The translations under genes and the position numbers were made by a program. From the NCBI GenBank assembly GCA_903834145.1, contig CAILHY010000020.1, forward strand, positions 22,001 through 86,000: a stretch of 64,000 bases of DNA, given 5' to 3'. Source of the stretch: an uncultured Actinomycetes bacterium. GTDB lineage: Bacteria; Actinomycetota; Actinomycetes; Nanopelagicales; Nanopelagicaceae. The notes under the pieces were generated by a model. That model saw only the letters and a program-made list of their open reading frames with translations. It did not search any database and was not told the origin of the DNA. This document shows, in pieces, positions 10,718 to 23,423 of this stretch (positions are counted from its first letter, which is position 1; each line of letters starts with the position of its first letter).

Positions 10718-12958
10718 CTAGAGCTTCTCCACCGGCGCATAACGCAACAGCAATCGCTTCTCACCATATTGCCCGAAATTAATCGTCGCTTCGGCTTTAT
10801 CGCCTTCGCCGGCCACGCCAACGACCGTTCCTAGTCCAAATGTGTCGTGAGACACACGCTCTCCCACCACGAGCACCATTGCTGAGGACTTCTTGCCCGT
10901 TGCACGCGGTGGCGGAGTGGTGAAATCTCGTCGTCGTGAAATGGGAGAGGCGGTGACGCTTTTATTGCGCCAGGCAATCACCTCCTCAGGGATCTCATCT
11001 AAGAATCTCGAAGGCGGATTGTAATTTGGGCTACCCCACGATGATCGATATTCAGCACGAGTCAGGTAAAGGCGTTGCTCTGCACGAGTCAAGCCGACAT
11101 AGGCCAGTCGACGTTCTTCTTCAATTTCTTTCTTCTCCCCCAGAGTTCGAGAATGAGGAAAAATTCCATCTTCTAAGCCAGTCAGAAATACAGTGGGAAA
11201 TTCCAGTCCTTTCGCGGTGTGCAATGTCATCAGCGTGACTACGCCACCATGATCTTCGCCCTCTGGAATTTCATCTGCATCCGCGACGAGTGAAACTTGC
11301 TCGAGGAATCCTGCCAACGAAATTTCCTCATCTTCACCCAGTGACTCGAAAGGTCTTTCTTCGTATTCCATCGAAACGGCAACGAGTTCTTGTAGGTTCT
11401 CAACACGTACTTCATCTTGTGGATCTGTGCTGGCTGATAGTTCGGCCAATAATCCCGACTGCTCTAGAACGGCTTCAATAATCACTGAAGGGCGAACTTT
11501 GGCTTCTACTAATACTCGGAGCGTTCCAATCATTGTCAGAAATTCATGAATCGATGAAGCTGCGCGCGCAGGCATATCAGCAATTTCATTGCAACGGTGC
11601 AACCCTTCCCAAAAGGAAGTGAATTCAGATTGAGAAAAAGTATCTACGTAATCAAGGGCGCGATCGCCGATACCGCGCTTTGGGACATTAATGATCCGAC
11701 GTAGCGACACTTCATCGCTGGGATTAGCCAGAACTCTCAAATAAGCCAATAAATCTTTTACCTCTTTGCGTTCGTAGAATCGGACCCCGCCGACAACCTT
11801 GTAAGGAAGGGCTGCGCGCATAAAGACTTCTTCAAACACACGTGACTGCGCATTAGTGCGATAAAAGATTGCCGTATCCCCAGGTTGCGATGTGCCGGCG
11901 CTTTGTAACGTGCGAATCTCATCCCTAATGAAATTTGCTTCGTCGTGTTCGCTCTCTGCAACATATCCAACAAGCGGCGAGCCCGCACCCGCTTGTGACC
12001 ACAAATTCTTCTCTTTACGACTCTCGTTCTGAGTGATGACCGCGTTTGCGGCGTTGAGGATATTTTGGGTCGAACGATAATTTTGCTCTAGTAGCACGGT
12101 CGTGGCGTTGGGATAATCCATTTCAAATTGCAAAATGTTTCGAATCGTGGCGCCACGAAAACCGTAAATCGATTGATCAGCATCACCTACAACACAAAGT
12201 TCAGCCGGTGGAAGTCCGTCAGCATCAGTACCGACAAGTTCGCGAATAAGTTGATACTGAGCGTGGTTAGTATCTTGATACTCATCCACTAGTACATGGC
12301 GAAAACGCGAACGAAAACGTGCCTTGGTCTCGGGGAACCTTTGCAGGACTTCCACTGTCTTCAAAATCAAGTCATCGAAATCCATGGCATTGGCTTGGTT
12401 TAGACGCTTCTGGTAGACCGCGTAAACCTCGGCAATTACCTGCTCGAATTGATTCTGTGTTGAATTCAAATAATCTGAAGGCCCGAGAAGTTCATTCTTA
12501 GCGTTAGAAATCATGGATTGAAATTGGCGTGCTGGATAGCGCTTGGAATCAAGATTGAGCTCTTTGGCAACGATCGTGATCAGGCGCAAACTATCTGCCT
12601 GGTCGTAGATACTAAAGGAATTGCTATAGCCAAGCCGTGAAGCTTCCTGGCGAAGCATTCGTACACACGCGGAGTGAAATGTTGAGACCCACATCGATCG
12701 AGCAATAGGCCCCACGAGTTCAGCAACTCTCTCCTTCATTTCACCTGCTGCCTTATTGGTGAAAGTGATGGCCAAAATTTCATAGGGAGCAACGCCTCGG
12801 CGCGACATCAGATAGGCAATTCGCCTTGTGAGGACTCGAGTTTTACCTGAACCGGCCCCTGCAACGACAAGCAAGGGCCCGCCAGCATGTTCGACTGCCG
12901 CTTTTTGTTGGGGGTTGAGCCCGTCAATCAAAGGATCAGGACTCATCATGGGGCGCAT
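10718..12958 (-). CDS. pcrA: ATP-dependent DNA helicase PcrA/UvrD
   Basis: About 746 residues. Superfamily 1 3'-5' helicase for nucleotide excision repair and removal of recombination intermediates. Motifs in order: LNPQQKAAV (Q motif), Walker A VAGAGSGKTRVL, LAITFTNKAA, VDEYQDTN (DExx box), GDADQSIYGFRGA, LEQNYRST, TLHTAKGLEF and VGLTRAEQRLYLTRA. The C-terminus ends in the Tudor-like region (VGERVSHDTFGLGTVV) typical of PcrA. The start is uncertain: ATG at 12958, 12949 or 12946, or TTG at 12979. It is divergent from the PIG-L gene over about 50 bases. Confidence 0.95.
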   Translation of the reverse strand: MRPMMSPDPLIDGLNPQQKAAVEHAGGPLLVVAGAGSGKTRVLTRRIAYLMSRRGVAPYEILAITFTNKAAGEMKERVAELVGPIARSMWVSTFHSACVRMLRQEASRLGYSNSFSIYDQADSLRLITIVAKELNLDSKRYPARQFQSMISNAKNELLGPSDYLNSTQNQFEQVIAEVYAVYQKRLNQANAMDFDDLILKTVEVLQRFPETKARFRSRFRHVLVDEYQDTNHAQYQLIRELVGTDADGLPPAELCVVGDADQSIYGFRGATIRNILQFEMDYPNATTVLLEQNYRSTQNILNAANAVITQNESRKEKNLWSQAGAGSPLVGYVAESEHDEANFIRDEIRTLQSAGTSQPGDTAIFYRTNAQSRVFEEVFMRAALPYKVVGGVRFYERKEVKDLLAYLRVLANPSDEVSLRRIINVPKRGIGDRALDYVDTFSQSEFTSFWEGLHRCNEIADMPARAASSIHEFLTMIGTLRVLVEAKVRPSVIIEAVLEQSGLLAELSASTDPQDEVRVENLQELVAVSMEYEERPFESLGEDEEISLAGFLEQVSLVADADEIPEGEDHGGVVTLMTLHTAKGLEFPTVFLTGLEDGIFPHSRTLGEKKEIEEERRLAYVGLTRAEQRLYLTRAEYRSSWGSPNYNPPSRFLDEIPEEVIAWRNKSVTASPISRRRDFTTPPPRATGKKSSAMVLVVGERVSHDTFGLGTVVGVAGEGDKAEATINFGQYGEKRLLLRYAPVEKL

Positions 12959-13011
12959 TCTATTAGGCTTCGCCGACAAGATTACATTTCGCGAGTGAGG
13001 GACAAATAACT

Positions 13012-13734
13012 ATGCAGCCGATTGCCGACGCCGAGATCAAACGAGTTCTCGTTATTAGCGCCCATCCTGACGACTCTGATTTCGGAGCATCCGGCACGAT
13101 TGCTCAATGGGTTGCGCAAGGTATTGAAGTTGCCTATTGCTTCTGCACCAACGGAGATCAAGGGGGCGAGGAGTCCGGCATTCCTGTTGAAGAGATGCCT
13201 GCAGTACGCCAACGCGAACAACGTGCAGCAGGTGCCGCTATCGGCGTTACAGATATTACGTTTTTGAATTATCGCGACGGTTCACTCGAGCCAACTCTGG
13301 GATTGCGCAAAGATCTTGTAAAGATGATTCGCATTGCACAGCCAGATCGAATCGTTTGCCAAAGTCCTGAAAGAAACTGGGATCGGATCGGTGCAAGCCA
13401 TCCAGACCACTTAGCTGCTGGAGAAAGTTCTATCCAAGCCGTTTATCCAGATGCTCGTAACCCTTTTGCATTTCCTGAATTCATGGCAGAGGGACTACAA
13501 CCATGGCGAGTCAAAGAAGTTTGGGTTACAGCTCATCACCAACCGGATCACTTCGTTGACATCACGGATACCTTCCATTTGAAAATGGCCGCGTTGCACT
13601 GCCATGCTTCACAGACAGCACACAACCCCGAGCTCGAAAACATGGTTCGCTCGTGGGGTGAGCGAAATGCCGCGGCAGGCGGGTTCGCTGAAGGTCGCGT
13701 AGCGGAAGCGTTTAAAATCGTTAATACGAACTAA
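13012..13734 (+). CDS. PIG-L family N-acetyl sugar deacetylase-like protein
   Basis: 240 residues, cytoplasmic, no signal peptide. The zinc-binding motif AHPDD (residues 17-21) and the later SHPDH (about 130) are the hallmarks of the PIG-L/LmbE fold, which removes N-acetyl groups from GlcNAc-linked substrates (MshB and Mca of the mycothiol pathway belong here). At 240 residues it is shorter than MshB (about 300), so a mycothiol role is only one option. It stands alone on the plus strand and ends one base before the convergent cyclophilin gene, with no terminator between. Confidence 0.8.
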   Translation: MQPIADAEIKRVLVISAHPDDSDFGASGTIAQWVAQGIEVAYCFCTNGDQGGEESGIPVEEMPAVRQREQRAAGAAIGVTDITFLNYRDGSLEPTLGLRKDLVKMIRIAQPDRIVCQSPERNWDRIGASHPDHLAAGESSIQAVYPDARNPFAFPEFMAEGLQPWRVKEVWVTAHHQPDHFVDITDTFHLKMAALHCHASQTAHNPELENMVRSWGERNAAAGGFAEGRVAEAFKIVNTN

Positions 13735-13735
13735 C

Positions 13736-14380
13736 TTACTTAACGATTACCTTTTCGATCGCGATCGTCTTCACGGGCGTTCCATCAGTTCCGCCACCTT
13801 TGACACCAGCAGCTCCAACTGCTTTAAGGATGTCTAAACCTGAAGTGATCTTGCCCCAGATCGTGTAACTTGCTGGCAAAGTTGTATTTCCGTAGACCAA
13901 GAAGAACTGACTTCCATTTGTATTTGGTCCGGAATTCGCCATCGCGACAGTTCCTGAAGGGTAATTATTCTTAGCTGTTGCAGGAAGGTTTTCGTCTCTA
14001 TAAGAAAAAGTTGGTCCACCATTTCCCTTAGCAGTTGGATCTCCACATTGCAGAACCCACATCTGAGTTGTCGTTAAACGATGACAGAGTGAGTGATCAA
14101 AAAAACCAGCTTTCGCCAAGACTGTCATGGCGGTTAACGTAATCGGTGCCTTTACTCCATCAGTAGAGATGACGATGTTTCCGCAGTTTGTCACTAGTGT
14201 CATGGTGCCCATTTTTCCAGGCAAGGCTTTAGTTGGTGGAGTCACATTTTTTGGATTGTGAGCAACTGATTTTGTTACTGCACACGTGAGCGCAGAAGCC
14301 TGCGCAAATGAAGCATGCGCCATAGCGGGAACGCTGCTCACAAGTAAACCTAGGACAATTGCGCTCAGAACGCGTTTCAT
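13736..14380 (-). CDS. Secreted cyclophilin-type peptidyl-prolyl cis-trans isomerase
   Basis: 214 residues with a signal peptide (KR, hydrophobic 5-20, AHA-type cleavage near 23). The mature part is a cyclophilin domain with CHR (catalytic Arg), QCGDP in place of the usual QGGDP, and GSQFFLVYG. Four cysteines (in TCAV, TNCGN, LCHR, QCGD) could form disulfides, which suits an extracytoplasmic folding helper. A ribosome site AGGGAGAG precedes the ATG. It follows guaA by 52 bases on the same strand. Confidence 0.87.
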   Translation of the reverse strand: MKRVLSAIVLGLLVSSVPAMAHASFAQASALTCAVTKSVAHNPKNVTPPTKALPGKMGTMTLVTNCGNIVISTDGVKAPITLTAMTVLAKAGFFDHSLCHRLTTTQMWVLQCGDPTAKGNGGPTFSYRDENLPATAKNNYPSGTVAMANSGPNTNGSQFFLVYGNTTLPASYTIWGKITSGLDILKAVGAAGVKGGGTDGTPVKTIAIEKVIVK

Positions 14381-14432
14381 TTTCTCTCCCTTTGATTCAA
14401 CTCTTTCGTGTGTTGGTGCGGAATTCTAGTAA

Positions 14433-15981
14433 CTATTCCCACTCAATTGTTCCTGGGGGTTTGCTGGTGATATCTAGAACTACTCGATTAACATCACGAA
14501 CTTCATTAGTAATGCGGGTAGAAATCTTCTCCAATAGGTCATACGGCAAGCGCGACCAATCCGCAGTCATGGCGTCTTCGCTGGATACGGGGCGCAGGAC
14601 GATGGGGTGGCCATACGTGCGTCCATCTCCCTGTACGCCAACACTTCGCACATCGGCTAGCAGTACGACCGGGCACTGCCAAATGAGACGATCTTGTCCT
14701 GCCGTGTGCAATTCTTCACGAGCGATTCGATCGGCGTGACGCAAGATTGCTAATCGGTCCGGCGTCACTTGCCCGATGATGCGAATTGCTAACCCTGGCC
14801 CTGGAAATGGTTGGCGCATCACGATTTCCTCTGGCAATGCCAGTTCTAATCCCACTTGACGAACTTCATCCTTAAAGAGAGTTCTAAGCGGCTCAATCAG
14901 AGTGAACTTCAAATCATCTGGAAGCCCACCAACATTGTGATGAGATTTAATATTTGCAGTTCCTGTTCCACCACCAGACTCAACAACGTCAGGGTAGAGA
15001 GTTCCTTGCACTAGAAATTCAACGTCTCCCCCAGCGGCAATTTCTCGAGCGGCAGATTCAAAACTACGAATGAATTCACGGCCAATAATCTTGCGCTTAG
15101 TTTCTGGATCACTTACACCTGCAAGGGCGGTTAAGAATTGTTCACGCGCATCAACCACCATAAGTTTTACACCCGTGGCAGCAACAAAATCAGTTTCTAC
15201 CTGCTCTGCTTCGCCCTCGCGCAATAGCCCGTGATTGACAAAAACGCAGGTAAGTTGCGCTCCAATTGCTTTTTGAACAATCGCCGCAGCCACCGCAGAA
15301 TCAACGCCTCCCGACAGACCGCAAATGACTCGCTTGGTTCCAACAAGTTCCTTAACTTTCGCTATTTCAGTTTCGGCAATATTGCTTGTTGTCCATGCCG
15401 GTTTGCATCCTGCGACATCAATGATCCAGTGTCGCAATATTTCTTGCCCGTATTCTGAATGAAGAACTTCTGGATGAAATTGCACGCCGGCAAGAAGCCC
15501 AGTTTCATTTTCAAATGCTGCAATTCCAGTGTCTTTTGTAGATGCGCAGGTTGTGAACCCGAGAGGTGTTTGCGTTACGGCGTCGCCGTGGCTCATCCAC
15601 ACAAGTTGATTTGTCGGAAGGACTGCAAATACTTTAGATCCATTTTCTGAAGTTAACGGAGTGCGTCCGAATTCAGATTTACCAGTCTGGCTGACAACGC
15701 CACCTAGTGCCGCAGCCATCACTTGAAAACCGTAGCAAATTCCAAAAACTGGAATCCCTAAATCAAAGATTGCGCTGTCGAATGACGGTGCGCCTTTTGC
15801 GTACACACTTGAGGGGCCCCCGGAGAGAATGATCGCTTCTGGATTCTTTGATGCAACCTCGGCAGCGCTAATGGAGGATGGAACGATCTCGCTAAATACA
15901 TGGACTTCTCGAACACGCCTGGCAATGAGTTGGGCGTATTGCGCCCCAAAATCGACGACTAATACGCCCTGGCGCGCATGA

Positions 15982-15989
<8 letters not shown>
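14433..15989 (-). CDS. guaA: GMP synthase (glutamine-hydrolysing)
   Basis: About 518 residues. Converts XMP to GMP. N-terminal class I glutamine amidotransferase domain ([19 protein letters not shown]; nucleophile in FGICYG; FHPEV near 170), then the ATP-pyrophosphatase loop [10 protein letters not shown] and the C-terminal dimerisation domain ending [12 protein letters not shown] at 15989 overlaps the guaB3 stop codon by eight bases and gives the usual short N-terminus. An upstream in-frame ATG at 16028 would overlap guaB3 by about 47 bases and looks less likely. Confidence 0.95.
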
Positions 15990-18221
<2,232 letters not shown>

Positions 18222-18233
18222 CTATCGGTGTGG

Positions 18234-19148
18234 CTAGAGTCCAACCGCCCGCGAAATCTCCTCGCACGTTGAGGCAAGGTCATCGACAAAGTGGGCATCA
18301 GGACACGCTTCACGATCCCAGCCTGGACCACCTAAAAGAATCCGCGGAGCGGGGCGAACCTTAGGCAAATTCCGGAAAAATTGCGGGTCGGCATTCTCGC
18401 TCATGATTGCCCAGAGAAATATCGCTGGCGGGGCAACGCGTGAAACCATCGCTATAACCGCTTCGTTCGGGGTGCGCGCGCCTAGGTAATATGAGGCAAT
18501 ATTTCTCTCGGCTAGCGCAGCCTTGACCGCTATCAGCGCAATATTGTGTTGCTCTTCCGAAACTGCCGCGAGCAACACCGGACGCGTGTTGCGCGCCTCG
18601 GTCAATTCCACCCGGTGAAGGCATCGCTTGACGATTTCAGAAACCAGATGTTCGACTTCTATGCCGGCATCAGTGCGCTGCCATTCTTGACCAATTTTTA
18701 CAAGCAACGGAACGATGATCTCTTGCCAAGTCTTGATAACGCCTTCATCGCAAATTGCCTTGTTGAGGCTAGCTTCCAGAAATCTTGCATCGAGTCCATA
18801 TGCTGCGCGAAAAAGTGAGGTGACAACGTCATCACGAATCAGCGCAGGTTCCATTTCAGGTATGTGCGTAACTGGGCCCGTGTACTGCTTGGCCAACTCT
18901 GCGGCCTGCGCTGGAAGAATCCCCGAAACGATCAGGCGACGCATGTGAAGAAGTTTTGCCAGATCCTCATGGGAGTAGCGGCGATGTTGGCCACTTTCAT
19001 GTTGGGAAGGCCCTAAACCATATCTGCGATCCCACGTACGCAAAGTTGCCGGCGCAATAGCCATGACGCGAGCCACGCCAGCAACGCTGAGGAACTCCTG
19101 GGTCTGGGTCACAGGGCTATTTTGCAGGGACTTTCCTGCCTGCACCAC
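18234..19148 (-). CDS. MerR-family regulator with B12-binding domain (CarH/LitR-like)
   Basis: 304 residues. N-terminal MerR winged helix (about 18-90; GVARVMAIAPATLRTWDRRYG). A helical segment follows with W156, nine residues, then E166-H167, exactly the Wx9EH motif that places adenosylcobalamin in CarH photoreceptors. The Rossmann cobalamin domain has EEQHNIA (199-204) with His201 in the axial-ligand position; the usual ExHxxG ends in Ala here. LLGGPGW lies near 272-278. CarH proteins repress carotenoid genes in the dark and let go in the light; the target here is unknown. GTG at 19148 or 19145 is the start (AGGAAG upstream). It is divergent from whiB and 24 bases ahead of guaB. Confidence 0.85.
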   Translation of the reverse strand: MVQAGKSLQNSPVTQTQEFLSVAGVARVMAIAPATLRTWDRRYGLGPSQHESGQHRRYSHEDLAKLLHMRRLIVSGILPAQAAELAKQYTGPVTHIPEMEPALIRDDVVTSLFRAAYGLDARFLEASLNKAICDEGVIKTWQEIIVPLLVKIGQEWQRTDAGIEVEHLVSEIVKRCLHRVELTEARNTRPVLLAAVSEEQHNIALIAVKAALAERNIASYYLGARTPNEAVIAMVSRVAPPAIFLWAIMSENADPQFFRNLPKVRPAPRILLGGPGWDREACPDAHFVDDLASTCEEISRAVGL

Positions 19149-19189
19149 TCCAAATCACTTCCTGAGGGGGCAAGAGTGATTTTGGCAAG

Positions 19190-19226
19190 TTGAACAATCT
19201 ATGCAACGGTTGTAGAGTTCCATCAA
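19190..19226. promoter_or_regulatory. Overlapping divergent promoters of whiB and the CarH-like merR gene
   Basis: Plus strand: TTGAAC (19190-19195), 17-base spacer, TAGAGT (19213-19218), 24 bases before whiB ATG. Minus strand: TTGATG (19226-19221), 19-base spacer, TAGATT (19201-19196), ahead of the merR gene. Both spacers contain the dyad CAACGGTTG (19204-19212). A 19-base spacer with a central dyad is the usual layout of MerR-controlled promoters. Promoters are predicted by eye. Confidence 0.55.
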
Positions 19227-19241
19227 ACGTTAGGAGTGGTC

Positions 19242-19541
19242 ATGGCTGAGATATCTCGTCTTCCCAAACCGATTGCTGATTTGTGGCAATGGCAATATTC
19301 CGGTGCTTGCCAAGACTTGCCCTCTGAAATCTTCTTCCACCCGGATGGGGAGCGCGGTCCTCGTAGACGAAATCGCGAAAACACGGCTAAAGCCATATGC
19401 GCGGCCTGCCCTGTGATTCAACAATGTCGCACTCATGCCTTGAGCGTTCAAGAACCTTACGGAATTTGGGGCGGCCTGAGTGAAGATGATCGCTTAGCGA
19501 TCCTGGGTAACAACGATGGGGATATTTCACACGCGTCTTAA
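19242..19541 (+). CDS. whiB3: WhiB-like [4Fe-4S] regulator, WhiB3/WhiD type
   Basis: 99 residues. The four cluster cysteines are C23, C53, C56 and C62 (C-x29-C-x2-C-x5-C), followed by the GIWGG turn and a short basic/acidic tail. The segment FFHPDGERGP resembles the WhiB3/WhiD subgroup, and the position between groEL and guaB is that of whiB3 in Mycobacterium. Such proteins bind the primary sigma factor and respond to redox or NO. The ATG at 19242 has AGGAG five bases before it, better than the in-frame GTG at 19236. The subgroup is inferred. Confidence 0.88.
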   Translation: MAEISRLPKPIADLWQWQYSGACQDLPSEIFFHPDGERGPRRRNRENTAKAICAACPVIQQCRTHALSVQEPYGIWGGLSEDDRLAILGNNDGDISHAS

Positions 19542-19560
19542 TTTCTCCAAACTGCGAGTA

Positions 19561-20547
19561 TTAAGAATGCGTCAGAAAAGCCCACAACGGTTTTTCAAGT
19601 GTTGCCGCAAAAGTAGCGGTGAGATGGCCGCCATCAACGTAGATTAAATAGTTCCCCATTAGTGGAGAACATGGATTCGTTGTACAAATCCATGGGGTGG
19701 GATTCACCCATGTCGCTCCCACGCTTTCGGCGACATGTTTCTCTTCGGCCAGCCAAGATTGCGAGACCGCTTTTGCAAACGGCGTACTACAAGCGGTGAT
19801 GCTGTTCTTATGGGCAGCTAGGCAGTCCGGCACAATAAAATCTGAAACAGGGGTATCGCCTAAATACACAACTTGCTTACTCGAGCTTTTGAGTGATTGC
19901 AAAGTTCGAGTCATACCCGCATCCCAGACACTTGTCCTGGCATCTGCTTTGATAACATTTCCTTGAGCATCAATTGTAGAAAATCCGCGAGTACCGGCGA
20001 CAAAAATCATATAGGGATGAATGCTCGTTATTTGTTTAAGAGTGTTCTTGCGCCAAATTGCACAATTCTTCATTAATATCTGAGTTGTCGAATTCCATGC
20101 GGGGATATCTGCCGGCCAACATGAAGACATGGTCAAAGAATAAAATCCCCAGTCTTTGGCTCTTGCTAGAACTTGAATTGCAGGAAACCACGACAACGCA
20201 TGACTGTCCCCAAAGAGCACAATTGCTTTGGAAGATTTTGAATCTCCGTAAAAACAGCTTACTTGGGAAGCAGTTAAATTCTGCTGGGTGTGACATCGAT
20301 CTTTGTACGGAGTCGGACGATCATTTTTTGCATTCGCTATCGATGGTTTCAAGGATGCGGGAACTGGTCGATCAACAAGAGGAGAAAGTGTTGGCATAGG
20401 AATAGGAGCGGGGGTTGTAGAAGTGATACTGACTGAAGCGGTTTGCGAATCCAAAGTGACTGGTGGAGGTGTTACATCAGCAAAGGCCGAGAAGCTGAAG
20501 GACATAAACAGCGCTGCCAATGCAATCCATAGCCCGTGCCGTTTCAT
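19561..20547 (-). CDS. Secreted SGNH-domain protein
   Basis: 328 residues with a signal peptide (cleavage near AFA-DV, residue 23) and a Pro/Thr-rich linker to about residue 80. The globular part starts with LFGDSHA (nucleophile Ser115) and ends with DGGHLT (Asp305, His308), the SGNH catalytic signature. This resembles the free-standing version of the SGNH domain fused to acyltransferase-3 (OafA-like) membrane proteins, so an extracellular O-acetyl or ester hydrolase acting on surface glycans is plausible. No acyltransferase lies nearby. It is convergent with whiB (20-base gap) and follows ppgK. Confidence 0.8.
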   Translation of the reverse strand: MKRHGLWIALAALFMSFSFSAFADVTPPPVTLDSQTASVSITSTTPAPIPMPTLSPLVDRPVPASLKPSIANAKNDRPTPYKDRCHTQQNLTASQVSCFYGDSKSSKAIVLFGDSHALSWFPAIQVLARAKDWGFYSLTMSSCWPADIPAWNSTTQILMKNCAIWRKNTLKQITSIHPYMIFVAGTRGFSTIDAQGNVIKADARTSVWDAGMTRTLQSLKSSSKQVVYLGDTPVSDFIVPDCLAAHKNSITACSTPFAKAVSQSWLAEEKHVAESVGATWVNPTPWICTTNPCSPLMGNYLIYVDGGHLTATFAATLEKPLWAFLTHS

Positions 20548-20559
20548 CGATCTATCTAA

Positions 20560-21321
20560 TCAGTCTTTGCTGGGAATCAAACTCCACGCGCGCACGCCAC
20601 CGATTATTCCCGCCTCATTAGGGACGATCACAACATCATTGCCGAGGCGATGAATAACGACATCTTTAATCCGGCGAGCGTTGCCCCCGCCGATATACAA
20701 ACGATCCCAGAGGAACACTGGGCGAAGCTCATCCACCATGGCTCTTACTCGCCTAGACCAAAAACTATCGCCCAACCGGCGGCGTTCGTTTTCGCCAATC
20801 CATGTGTCATAAGTGGTAAGTCGACGTACGGGTGCATGAGAGAACTCAATATGCGGGGCTAGTACTCCTCCATCAAATATGGCGCTACCAAGGCCCGTTC
20901 CCAATGTTAAAACAACTTCAAAACCTGAACCAGCAACTACTCCTGCTCCATGAACTTCAGCGTCATTGAGCACAAGGGTGTGCATCCCCAGTGCATCGGT
21001 GAGGGCTTGGCGCATATCAAAGCCATCCCACGCCTTTTTTAATTCGGGATCCATGCGAGTAAGCGGTCCAGCAACGTTGATGTAGTGAGGTGTAGCGACA
21101 ACGACGCCGTGACGAATCATTCCTGGAACACCTACCGTTGCCCGATCTGCTTTAGGCAAAGTTTTTGCCAAATCCGCAATCGTCTCAACTAGTCTTTGAG
21201 GAGAGAGCGGATAAGGAGTAGGAATGCGAACGGCTGGGATTCTCATTGTTCCGGCGCTATCGAGCACCGAAGCTTTGATTCCCAGGCCGCCGCAATCTAC
21301 TGAAAGGGTGAGCTGTTCCAC
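20560..21321 (-). CDS. ppgK: Polyphosphate glucokinase (ROK family)
   Basis: 253 residues, the size of actinobacterial PpgK. Phosphorylates glucose with polyphosphate and often ATP. Seen are the phosphate-binding N-terminus SVDCGGLGIKASVL, the catalytic NDAEVHGAGV segment and TLGTGLGSAIFDGG, plus GGGNARRI near the end. The substrate motif EFSHAPVRR is somewhat divergent from the EFGH of classical PpgK, so the phosphoryl donor is not certain. It is 16 bases downstream of groEL and probably shares its transcript. Confidence 0.82.
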   Translation of the reverse strand: MEQLTLSVDCGGLGIKASVLDSAGTMRIPAVRIPTPYPLSPQRLVETIADLAKTLPKADRATVGVPGMIRHGVVVATPHYINVAGPLTRMDPELKKAWDGFDMRQALTDALGMHTLVLNDAEVHGAGVVAGSGFEVVLTLGTGLGSAIFDGGVLAPHIEFSHAPVRRLTTYDTWIGENERRRLGDSFWSRRVRAMVDELRPVFLWDRLYIGGGNARRIKDVVIHRLGNDVVIVPNEAGIIGGVRAWSLIPSKD

Positions 21322-21337
21322 GTAGGAAATTTACTCG

Positions 21338-22972
<1,635 letters not shown>

Positions 22973-23269
22973 TTACTTCTTCTCAATCACGGCAAGGATG
23001 TCACGAGCGGAAAGAACTAAGTACTCCTCGTTGTTGTACTTAACTTCAGTTCCGCCGTACTTGCTGTACAAGACAACATCCCCGACAGCGACATCCATAG
23101 GAACGCGAGCGCCGTCATCAAAGCGACCTGGGCCCACTGCAATAACAGTGCCTTCTTGTGGCTTCTCTTTGGCTGTGTCAGGGATAACGAGACCTGAGGC
23201 AGTTGTTGTCTCGGCCGCATTGGCCTTTACAACGATGCGATCTTCTAGTGGCTTAATGGCGACGGCCAT
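22973..23269 (-). CDS. groES: 10 kDa co-chaperonin GroES
   Basis: 98 residues, the lid of the GroEL chamber. [22 protein letters not shown] covers the first strand and mobile loop, and [14 protein letters not shown] is the usual roof-side segment. AAGGAG lies seven bases before ATG. groEL begins directly after its stop codon. Confidence 0.97.
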   Translation of the reverse strand: MAVAIKPLEDRIVVKANAAETTTASGLVIPDTAKEKPQEGTVIAVGPGRFDDGARVPMDVAVGDVVLYSKYGGTEVKYNNEEYLVLSARDILAVIEKK

Positions 23270-23349
23270 GTGGTGACTCCTTCATATGTTGTTGAATGTT
23301 GTTGATTGCGTTAGTACAGATCCATTTCAGGCTCCGAAATTTCGGCAAA

Positions 23350-23376
23350 TTAGCAGACTCGGGTCCTGAGTGCTAA
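23350..23376. promoter_or_regulatory. CIRCE operator (HrcA site) upstream of groES
   Basis: TTAGCAGAC, nine spacer bases, then GAGTGCTAA. The right half (23368-23376) matches the CIRCE consensus exactly and the left half (23350-23358) differs at two positions (GA for CT). The site lies 81 bases before the groES start in the groES/tsaD gap (23270-23423). HrcA repression of groESL in the absence of heat stress is therefore expected; hrcA itself is not in this window. Confidence 0.88.
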
Positions 23377-23423
23377 CGCCAAGCCTATGCGTGGGTATAG
23401 GCAACGGCAAATCCAAATGGTGG

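Noticed and set aside
13012..13734. PIG-L protein as the mycothiol enzyme MshB or Mca
   Set aside because: It has only the general zinc motifs, is shorter than MshB, and no other mycothiol gene is nearby; left as a generic deacetylase-like call.
23389..23399. GCGTGGGTATA shared by the groES and infA upstream regions (also 45012-45022)
   Set aside because: An 11-base match is expected many times by chance in 64 kb, and no matching -35 was found at either place.
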